Positions 1-5,246 of a stretch of 5,246 nt of DNA are shown here, piece by piece. Made by a program: the position numbers and the translations under genes. The notes under the pieces were generated by a model, which worked only from the letters and a program-made list of their open reading frames with translations, did no database searches and was not told where the DNA came from. Position 1 is the stretch's first letter. Every line of letters begins with the position of its first letter. Where the stretch lies: positions 14,935 to 20,180 of the forward strand of contig DOZP01000336.1 of assembly GCA_003517945.1 (NCBI GenBank). Direction: 5' to 3'. The stretch comes from Porphyromonadaceae bacterium. GTDB lineage: Bacteria; Bacteroidota; Bacteroidia; Bacteroidales; Tannerellaceae.

Positions 1-1923
1 GCGGAAGGGCGTTTGGATCCTATCGTAGGTCGTGAAAGGGAAATAGAACGTCTTGCCCAGATACTGAGCCGGCGTAAAAAGAACAACCCGATCCTGATAG
101 GAGAGCCCGGGGTTGGAAAATCAGCCATTGTCGAAGGTCTGGCTTTGCGCATCGTACAACATAAGATTTCGCGTGTATTATTTGATAAACGCGTAGTAAG
201 TCTTGATATGGCGGCGATTGTCGCCGGAACTAAATACAGGGGACAATTCGAAGAACGTATCAAAGCGATTCTGAACGAGATGTCGAAAAATCCGAATATC
301 ATCTTGTTTATAGATGAGATCCATACAATCGTAGGCGCGGGATCTGCTTCCGGTTCTATGGATGCTGCTAATATGTTGAAGCCGGCCCTGGCGCGTGGTG
401 AAATACAATGTATCGGCGCTACGACGCTTGATGAATACCGTAAGAATATAGAAAAAGACGGAGCATTGGAGCGTCGTTTTCAGAAGGTATTGGTTGATCC
501 GACAACGGCTGAAGAAACGTTGCAGATTTTACATAATATAAAAGATCGTTACGAGGATCATCATAATACGCGTTATACGGACGGAGCGTTGGAAGCGTGC
601 GTTAAGTTAACAGATCGCTATATAAGTGATCGTAATTTTCCGGATAAAGCGATTGACGCGATGGATGAGGCCGGTTCGCGCATGCATATCTCTAATATTG
701 TCGTACCGCCTTATATTGAAGAATTGGAAAAACGGATAGAGATTGTGAAGGAAGAAAAACAGTCGGCCGTGCGTTCCCAGAATTTTGAATTGGCTGCAAG
801 TTTCCGTGATAAAGAGAGGCAGTTGCTTTCGGATCTGGAAGAAGCAAAGGAAAAGTGGGAACGTGAAATGCAGGAGCATCGTGAGACTGTGGATGAAGAT
901 AAAGTGGCGGAAGTGGTTGCTATGATGTCAGGGGTTCCGGTGCAGCGGATAGCGAAGACGGAAAATGTACGTCTGCTTGAAATGGAAGATGTGTTAAAAC
1001 AGAAGGTGATAGGGCAGAATGATGCCGTACGCAAAATCGTAAAGGCGATACAGCGGAACCGTATCGGACTTAAGGATCCGAATAAACCGATCGGAACATT
1101 CATGTTCCTCGGGCCGACGGGTGTTGGTAAGACTTATTTAACAAAGGTACTGGCGGAGTATTTGTTTGGGTCGGCTGATTCGCTGATACGGATTGATATG
1201 AGTGAATACCTTGAGAAGTTTGCCGTATCACGCCTTATCGGTGCGCCTCCGGGATATGTGGGTTATGAAGAGGGGGGGCAGTTGACGGAAAAGGTGCGTC
1301 GCCGTCCTTATTCGATTGTGTTGCTTGATGAAATGGAGAAAGCGCATCCGGATGTTTTCAATTTGTTGTTGCAGGTTTTGGATGAAGGGCATCTGACGGA
1401 TAGTCTCGGACGCCATGTGGATTTCAAAAATACGATATTGATCATGACATCCAATATAGGAACGAGACAATTGAAAGATTTTGGGCGAGGTATCGGATTT
1501 CACCCGCAGGGAAATGAAGGTGCGGATAAAAATTTTGCTCATGGAGTTATACAAAAAGCATTGAACAAAGTTTTTGCGCCTGAGTTTATAAATCGTGTGG
1601 ATGATATTGTGATCTTTGATCCGCTTGAAAGGGACTCTATCAATAGCATCATCAATATAGAGCTTAAGAAAGTTTTCGAACGTATCGGACAAGTAGGGTA
1701 TGAGATTCAACTGACGGAAGCCGCCCGGGAATTTATTGCATCGAAAGGGTATGATGTCCAGTTTGGAGCCCGTCCGCTGAAACGCGCTATCCAGAAGTAT
1801 GTGGAAGACGAATTGGCAGATATTATCATCCGGGAAGAAGTAAAAGAAGGTGATACCATATTGCTCGATTATGATAAGGAAAGTGATAAGATTATACATT
1901 CCGTATCTGTTTCGGAAAGCTAA
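1..1923 (+). CDS. clpC: ClpC-type ATP-dependent Clp protease ATP-binding subunit, 5'-truncated by window edge
   Basis: This is a Hsp100 AAA+ unfoldase that threads proteins into the ClpP peptidase in the cytoplasm. The reading frame is open from base 1 and gives 640 codons ending in TAA. The family is usually about 810-860 aa, so roughly 200 residues (the Clp_N repeats) lie upstream. The TTG at base 13 is an internal leucine, not a start. The first AAA+ module has Walker A GEPGVGKS (Lys at 118-120), pore loop GTKYRG (Tyr at 235-237), Walker B FIDE (313-318) and the RR arginine-finger pair (472-477). A coiled middle domain with a UVR-like motif (about 715-900) is typical of ClpC rather than ClpB or ClpA. 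The second AAA+ module has GPTGVGKT (Lys at 1129-1131), pore loop GYVG (1252-1263), Walker B LLDE (1321-1332), FINR (Arg at 1594-1596) and sensor-2 GARPLKR (1765-1785). An IGF tripeptide (1492-1500) sits where the ClpP-docking loop is found. All catalytic elements in view look intact. Confidence 0.96.
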   Translation, partial: AEGRLDPIVGREREIERLAQILSRRKKNNPILIGEPGVGKSAIVEGLALRIVQHKISRVLFDKRVVSLDMAAIVAGTKYRGQFEERIKAILNEMSKNPNIILFIDEIHTIVGAGSASGSMDAANMLKPALARGEIQCIGATTLDEYRKNIEKDGALERRFQKVLVDPTTAEETLQILHNIKDRYEDHHNTRYTDGALEACVKLTDRYISDRNFPDKAIDAMDEAGSRMHISNIVVPPYIEELEKRIEIVKEEKQSAVRSQNFELAASFRDKERQLLSDLEEAKEKWEREMQEHRETVDEDKVAEVVAMMSGVPVQRIAKTENVRLLEMEDVLKQKVIGQNDAVRKIVKAIQRNRIGLKDPNKPIGTFMFLGPTGVGKTYLTKVLAEYLFGSADSLIRIDMSEYLEKFAVSRLIGAPPGYVGYEEGGQLTEKVRRRPYSIVLLDEMEKAHPDVFNLLLQVLDEGHLTDSLGRHVDFKNTILIMTSNIGTRQLKDFGRGIGFHPQGNEGADKNFAHGVIQKALNKVFAPEFINRVDDIVIFDPLERDSINSIINIELKKVFERIGQVGYEIQLTEAAREFIASKGYDVQFGARPLKRAIQKYVEDELADIIIREEVKEGDTILLDYDKESDKIIHSVSVSES

Positions 1924-1943
1924 AAGGAATGAATATAAGCGAC

Positions 1944-1978
1944 AAAATGTCAGGCATCTTGTGTCTGGCATTTTTTTT
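1944..1978 (+). terminator. Intrinsic terminator after clpC
   Basis: A 10-bp stem (1947-1956 with 1962-1971, including two G-U pairs) has a 5-base loop TCTTG and runs into eight T residues (1971-1978). Three more A-T pairs (1944-1946 with 1972-1974) can extend the stem into the T run. It begins 20 bases after the clpC stop codon. It should end the clpC transcript and separate it from htpG, although read-through cannot be excluded. Confidence 0.88.
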
Positions 1979-2026
1979 GCTTCTGGGATGACGGAAAATT
2001 TAAATTAATTTAAAATAAAGATAGAC
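1979..2026 (+). promoter_or_regulatory. AT-rich leader of htpG containing a 16-bp perfect palindrome
   Basis: This is the only space between the clpC terminator and the htpG start, so any htpG-specific promoter must lie here or overlap the terminator. TTTAAATTAATTTAAA at 1999-2014 is identical to its reverse complement and made only of A and T. A TTTG at 1976-1979 could serve as a Bacteroidales -33 element. At the expected spacing (about 21 bases) it faces TAAATTAA (2001-2008), a poor match to TAnnTTTG, so the promoter assignment is weak. The start itself is preceded by an A-rich stretch (ATAAAGATAGAC) without a strong Shine-Dalgarno, as is common in this phylum. The palindrome could be an operator or simply a by-product of base composition. 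Confidence 0.4.
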
Positions 2027-4093
2027 ATGGCAAAAAAGGAAACTAAGCAGGGAAATATCGGGGTTACGAGTGAAAATATATTCCCGGTTATTAAAAAATT
2101 CTTATACAGTGATCATGATATTTTTCTTCGTGAGCTTGTATCTAATGCTGTCGATGCGACGCAAAAATTAAAAACGCTTTCTTCCGTAGGGGAGTTCAAA
2201 GGAGAATTAGGGGATATGTCTGTTCGTATCCGTATTGATGGAAAAAAACTTATTGTATCGGACAGGGGAGTTGGTATGACCGGCGAAGAGATTGAAAAGT
2301 ACATCAATCAGATTGCCTTTTCCGGAGCAGAAGAGTTTGTACAGAAATACAAAAATGACGCTGCTTCTATTATCGGACATTTCGGATTAGGTTTTTATTC
2401 TTCGTTCATGGTTTCCAAAAAGGTGGAGATCGTTACGAGATCATACCATGAGGATGCGGTTGCGATGAAGTGGAGTTGTGAGGGTACGCCGGAATATGAA
2501 ATGACGGAAACAACAAAAGACGACAGAGGTACGGATATTATCCTTTATATAGATGATGAGAATAAGCAATTTCTGGAAAAGGAAAAAATAACGGAATTGC
2601 TTACCAAATATTGTCGCTTCCTGCCGCTTCCGATTGTTTTCGGAAAGAAACAGGAATGGAAAGACGGTAAATATGCGGATACGGATGAGGATAACGTGAT
2701 TAATAATACGGCTCCGGCGTGGACGCGCAAACCGAGCGAATTGAAGGACGAAGATTATAAATCTTTTTACCGGGAGCTTTATCCGATGGGTGAAGAACCC
2801 TTGTTCTGGATCCACCTGAATGTCGATTATCCGTTTAATCTGACGGGTATTCTTTATTTCCCGCGTCTCAGAACCAATATGGATATTCACAAAAATAAAA
2901 TACAACTATATTGTAATCAGGTTTTTGTGACAGATTCGGTGGAGGGGATCGTGCCGGAGTTTATGACGCTGCTTCATGGTGTGCTTGACTCGCCGGATAT
3001 ACCGTTGAATGTTTCCCGTTCGTATCTGCAGAGTGATCAGAATGTGAAAAAGATAGCTACACATATCACTAAAAAGGTAGCGGATCGTTTGGAGGAGATC
3101 TTTAAGAACGACCGTACTCAGTTTGAAAGTAAATGGGATGATCTGAAAATATTTATTCAGTACGGAATGCTGAGCGATGAGAAGTTTTATGAACGCGCTG
3201 TTAAGTTTGACTTGCTGAAAGATGTGGATGGTAAGTATTTTACATTCGATGAATATAAGAAACTGATCAAGGATAGTCAGGCTGATAAGGACGGAACGCT
3301 TGTATATCTTTATTCAACGAATCCCAATGATCAATATAGTTATATTCAGGCCGCCAAGGATAAGGGTTACAGTGTATTATTGTTTGACGGGCAATTGGAT
3401 ATCCCGATGATAGGCCAGCTCGAACAGAAATTTGAAAAGACACGATATGTCAGGGTTGACAGTGATACGATCGGAAATATCATCCGCAAAGAGGATAAGC
3501 AGGAGGTGACGCTTGATGAAGAACAAAAAAATGCGTTGCAGGAAATTTTTAAAAGCCAAATTCCGGCTATCGAAAAGGCCGATTTTATGGTTTCGTTCGA
3601 AGCTTTGGGTGCGGATTCCAATCCTGTCATGCTGACACAGAGCGAATATATGCGTCGTATGCGTGATATGGCGTCTATTCAGCCGGGTATGTCGTTCTAT
3701 GGTGAGTTGCCCGATAGTTATAACCTGGTTCTCAATACGGATCATAAGTTGGTGAAGAAGGTGCTTGAAGACGAGGAAAAGGCTTGTACGGATAAAGTGA
3801 AACCGGTTCTTGATGATATAAAAGGATGGGAAGCGCGTCAGCAGGATCTTCGTGAAGCCCAGAATAAGAAAAAGCCGGAAGAAATAACGGAAGCGGAAAA
3901 AGAAGATATGACGAATACAAACGAGAAACTGAATGAATTACGTCAGCAGCGCGACCGGATATTTGCGGATTACGCCAAAGATAATCAATTGGTTAGTCAA
4001 CTGATTGACTTGGCATTGCTAAGCAACGGTATGCTGAAAGGTGAGTCGTTAAGCCGTTTTATCAAACGCAGTGCGGAAATGATCCGGCTTTAA
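2027..4093 (+). CDS. htpG: Molecular chaperone HtpG (bacterial Hsp90), complete, 688 aa
   Basis: This is a homodimeric cytosolic ATPase chaperone that remodels client proteins, usually with the DnaK system. The N-terminal GHKL ATPase domain (about 1-230) shows LRELVSNAVDA with catalytic Glu36 and Mg/ATP-binding Asn40, then DRGVGMT (79-85), the glycine-rich GHFGLGFYS lid (117-125) and GTDI (168-171). The middle domain carries LNVSRSYLQ, whose Arg331 corresponds to the ATP-gamma-phosphate-contacting arginine of Hsp90. The C-terminal dimerisation domain starts around residue 490-520 and ends in a conserved-looking SRFIKRSAEM tail. There is no MEEVD, as expected for bacteria. Compared with my recollection of E. 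coli HtpG (624 aa), there is an extra charged, helix-prone stretch at about 583-645. The start is fixed: an in-frame TAA lies at 2006-2008 and no other start codon comes before ATG 2027. It is flanked by terminators on both sides, which suggests a monocistronic gene. Confidence 0.97.
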   Translation: MAKKETKQGNIGVTSENIFPVIKKFLYSDHDIFLRELVSNAVDATQKLKTLSSVGEFKGELGDMSVRIRIDGKKLIVSDRGVGMTGEEIEKYINQIAFSGAEEFVQKYKNDAASIIGHFGLGFYSSFMVSKKVEIVTRSYHEDAVAMKWSCEGTPEYEMTETTKDDRGTDIILYIDDENKQFLEKEKITELLTKYCRFLPLPIVFGKKQEWKDGKYADTDEDNVINNTAPAWTRKPSELKDEDYKSFYRELYPMGEEPLFWIHLNVDYPFNLTGILYFPRLRTNMDIHKNKIQLYCNQVFVTDSVEGIVPEFMTLLHGVLDSPDIPLNVSRSYLQSDQNVKKIATHITKKVADRLEEIFKNDRTQFESKWDDLKIFIQYGMLSDEKFYERAVKFDLLKDVDGKYFTFDEYKKLIKDSQADKDGTLVYLYSTNPNDQYSYIQAAKDKGYSVLLFDGQLDIPMIGQLEQKFEKTRYVRVDSDTIGNIIRKEDKQEVTLDEEQKNALQEIFKSQIPAIEKADFMVSFEALGADSNPVMLTQSEYMRRMRDMASIQPGMSFYGELPDSYNLVLNTDHKLVKKVLEDEEKACTDKVKPVLDDIKGWEARQQDLREAQNKKKPEEITEAEKEDMTNTNEKLNELRQQRDRIFADYAKDNQLVSQLIDLALLSNGMLKGESLSRFIKRSAEMIRL

Positions 4094-4140
4094 AAACAGC
4101 TTTCAGTAACTGTTTCATAAAAAAGGAAATATTGTTATGT

Positions 4141-4184
4141 GATGAGGTTATGCGGATGAAAGGTCCGCATAGCCTTATTTTTTT
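4141..4184 (+). terminator. Intrinsic terminator after htpG
   Basis: A strong hairpin has a 12-bp core stem (4145-4156 with 4164-4175, one G-U pair) and a 7-base loop TGAAAGG. Four further pairs at the base (4141-4144 with 4176-4179) bring the stem to about 16 bp. Seven T residues follow (4178-4184). It lies about 48 bases beyond the htpG stop and upstream of the next promoter, so it should end the htpG transcript. Confidence 0.92.
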
Positions 4185-4215
4185 GGTATATATGATGGAA
4201 TTTAGGAAATCTTCG

Positions 4216-4223
4216 TATCTTTA
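4216..4223 (+). promoter_or_regulatory. Probable Bacteroidales-type promoter -7 element for the glycosyltransferase unit
   Basis: TATCTTTA matches the Bacteroidales housekeeping -7 consensus TAnnTTTG in all but the last base. It lies 35 bases before the ATG at 4259 and just past the htpG terminator, where a new promoter is needed. A transcription start near 4228-4231 would give a leader of about 30 bases. No clean TTTG -33 element sits at the usual spacing: the best TTTG, at 4182-4185, is about 30 bases away. The call therefore rests on the -7 element and position. Confidence 0.5.
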
Positions 4224-4258
4224 CACATTCAAATGATGCATATTAATAGAGTAAGTGT

Positions 4259-5023
4259 ATGTCAGATAGCGTAGTAATAATTCCTACTTATAATGAAAAG
4301 GAGAATATTGAGAATATTATCCGGGCCGTATTTGGTCTGAAGAAAATCTTTCATATTCTTATCATTGATGATGGTTCGCCTGACGGTACGGCCGGCATAG
4401 TCAAGCGATTGCAGCAGCAGGAATTTTCCGACCGGTTGTTTCTTGTTGAACGTTCCGGTAAGCAGGGGTTGGGTACGGCTTATATCTGCGGTTTCAAATG
4501 GGCGCTTGAACACGGATATGGTTTTATCTTTGAGATGGATGCCGATTTCAGTCATAATCCGGATGATTTGCCACGGCTTTATGCCGCCTGTGTTGAAAAG
4601 GGGGCTGATGTTGCGATCGGTTCCCGTTATATTAACGGAGTCAATGTGGTTAACTGGCCTTTGGGGCGGGTACTGATGTCGTATTATGCATCTGTATATG
4701 TGCGTTTTGTAACGGGTATGAAAATAAAAGACACGACGGCCGGTTTTAAATGTTATCGTCGCTGTGTTCTGGAGACTATAGAGCTTGATAAGATACATTT
4801 CAAGGGGTATGCATTTCAGATAGAAATGAAGTTCACTGCATATAAATGCGGCTTTAAGTTAGTCGAGGTTCCGATTGTTTTTGTTAATCGCGTGTTGGGC
4901 GTATCAAAGATGAATACTTCTATTTTCGGAGAGGCTTTATTTGGCGTATTGCGTCTTAAATGGGGCAGTTTCTTCCGGAAATATCCGAAAAAACAATTGG
5001 CAATCGGCGATACGGCACATTAG
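4259..5023 (+). CDS. Family 2 glycosyltransferase, polyprenol-phosphate mannose synthase-like (Dpm1/Ppm1 type), 254 aa
   Basis: This is a GT-A fold enzyme that probably moves mannose from GDP-mannose to a polyprenyl phosphate at the inner face of the membrane, making the lipid-linked donor for later mannosylation. Motifs in order are IPTYNE (8-13), IDDGSPDGT (36-44) for nucleotide-sugar binding, the metal-binding DAD (94-96) inside FEMDADFSHNP, AIGSRY (119-124), and DTTAGFKCYRR (158-168). These are followed by the FVNRxxGxSKM segment (208-218), a hallmark of dolichol- or polyprenol-phosphate mannose synthases. There is no hydrophobic C-terminal membrane extension, so this is the short soluble or peripheral form, of usual length. 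The start is secure: an in-frame TAG lies at 4247-4249, no alternative start lies between, and the next in-frame Met is residue 93. A weak AGAG (4248-4251) sits 7 bases ahead. The sugar is inferred from family; glucose or another hexose is possible. pyrC follows after 83 bases with no terminator. Confidence 0.85.
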   Translation: MSDSVVIIPTYNEKENIENIIRAVFGLKKIFHILIIDDGSPDGTAGIVKRLQQQEFSDRLFLVERSGKQGLGTAYICGFKWALEHGYGFIFEMDADFSHNPDDLPRLYAACVEKGADVAIGSRYINGVNVVNWPLGRVLMSYYASVYVRFVTGMKIKDTTAGFKCYRRCVLETIELDKIHFKGYAFQIEMKFTAYKCGFKLVEVPIVFVNRVLGVSKMNTSIFGEALFGVLRLKWGSFFRKYPKKQLAIGDTAH

Positions 5024-5106
5024 GCTTAACAGGTGAAACGTGCGAAGTATTGTTTTTTGCTTCTTTCCGCCGGGAGAAAAAATGATTCCAATGATTTGAT
5101 AAATAA
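5024..5106 (+). other. 83-base intergenic gap before pyrC, no terminator seen
   Basis: No hairpin followed by a T run is visible, so transcription from the glycosyltransferase gene probably continues into pyrC. A run of T followed by GC (5053-5060) resembles a -33 element, but no TAnnTTTG lies at the expected distance. A Shine-Dalgarno-like GGGAG (5072-5076) stands 5 bases before ATG 5082, which opens a frame of only five codons (MIPMI, stop at 5097-5099). Whether this is translated is unknown. Confidence 0.5.
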
Positions 5107-5246
5107 ATGGCAAAAACGTTAATTAAAAACGCATTGATCATAAACGAAGGACGTTCGTTTAGAGGATCCGTGTTAGTAGACGGGTTGTATATCGCAGGAG
5201 TATATGAAGAAACTGTATCTGGTGATTACGAAAGTGTAAACGGGAT
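5107..5246 (+). CDS. pyrC: Probable dihydroorotase, N-terminal 46 codons, cut by right window edge
   Basis: Dihydroorotase catalyses the third step of de novo pyrimidine synthesis, the reversible cyclisation of N-carbamoyl-L-aspartate to dihydroorotate, in the cytosol. Only the first 46 residues are visible. They begin MAKTLIKNALIINEG and continue with RSFRGSVLVDG and YIAGV, the small N-terminal beta-sandwich pattern of amidohydrolases (a leading KNA..I.NEG strand, then G.VLV.G..I). This resembles Bacteroidales dihydroorotases as I remember them. The start is fixed by an in-frame TAA directly before the ATG (5104-5106). The metal-binding HxH and the carboxylated lysine lie outside the window, so another cyclic amidohydrolase (allantoinase or dihydropyrimidinase type) cannot be excluded from the sequence alone. 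From memory, this gene also follows a polyprenol-phosphate mannose synthase-like gene in other Bacteroidales, which supports the call. Confidence 0.75.
   Translation, partial: MAKTLIKNALIINEGRSFRGSVLVDGLYIAGVYEETVSGDYESVNG

Noticed and set aside
13..15. TTG as a possible start of a shorter ClpC
   Set aside because: The frame is open to base 1, and the residues [11 protein letters not shown] across this point match the continuous ClpC linker and AAA+ start. The gene simply begins outside the window.
1228..1971. 247-codon open frame on the - strand
   Set aside because: It lies almost entirely antisense to the highly conserved second AAA+ module of ClpC; its translation shows no recognisable domain and it runs through the terminator. 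It is a shadow frame.
4094..4115. Small inverted repeat AAACAG...CTGTTT right after the htpG stop
   Set aside because: The stem is only 6 bp with a 10-base loop and no T run. The strong hairpin at 4141-4184 is the convincing terminator.
4150..4235. 28-codon ATG frame downstream of htpG
   Set aside because: It runs straight through the terminator hairpin and T run, and ends before the glycosyltransferase; it has no ribosome binding site and no features beyond chance.
4443..4676. 77-codon + strand frame inside the glycosyltransferase gene
   Set aside because: It is an out-of-frame overlap with conserved GT2 motifs in the main frame and has no supporting features.
4262..4798. 178-codon open frame on the - strand
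   Set aside because: It is antisense to the glycosyltransferase core motifs, with no recognisable protein features; it is a shadow frame.
5033..5122. 29-codon GTG frame overlapping the pyrC start
   Set aside because: It has no convincing ribosome binding site, a rare start codon and no recognisable sequence, and it overlaps pyrC out of frame.
1..5246. Search for mobile elements, CRISPR arrays, tRNA/rRNA genes or a novel defence cassette
   Set aside because: No transposase, terminal repeats, regularly spaced repeats or RNA gene signatures were seen by eye. All coding sequence is accounted for by housekeeping families.

Overview
The window is an ordinary chromosomal stretch of a Bacteroidota genome, most likely order Bacteroidales. 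The basis is the protein style of ClpC, HtpG and the glycosyltransferase, moderate GC, A-rich leaders with weak Shine-Dalgarno sequences in front of the ATGs, and a promoter -7 element close to the Bacteroidales TAnnTTTG form. I cannot name the genus. All genes lie on the + strand and coding density is high; no gene-free stretch exceeds 170 bases.

Layout. Bases 1-1923 hold the last 640 codons of clpC, the Hsp100 unfoldase; its N-terminal domain lies outside the window. A strong intrinsic terminator follows (1944-1978), then a 48-base AT-rich leader containing a perfect 16-bp palindrome. Complete htpG (bacterial Hsp90, 688 aa) occupies 2027-4093 and is closed by a second strong terminator (4141-4184). 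A probable Bacteroidales-type promoter (-7 element at 4216-4223) starts the next unit. This unit comprises a 254-aa family 2 glycosyltransferase of the polyprenol-phosphate mannose synthase type (4259-5023) and, 83 bases later with no visible terminator, the first 46 codons of a probable dihydroorotase gene, pyrC (5107 to the right edge).

Functionally there are two blocks. The left block is proteostasis: ClpC unfolds proteins for ClpP, and HtpG remodels client proteins. They are neighbours but have separate terminators, so they are probably separate transcripts. The right block pairs a supplier of lipid-linked mannose with a pyrimidine biosynthesis enzyme. This is probably co-transcription without an obvious shared pathway. 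I found no RNA gene, mobile element, CRISPR array or defence-like cassette, and no evidence of a new system. The items worth a second look are the palindrome in front of htpG, a charged insertion of roughly 60 residues in the HtpG C-terminal domain, and a possible leader mini-ORF before pyrC.
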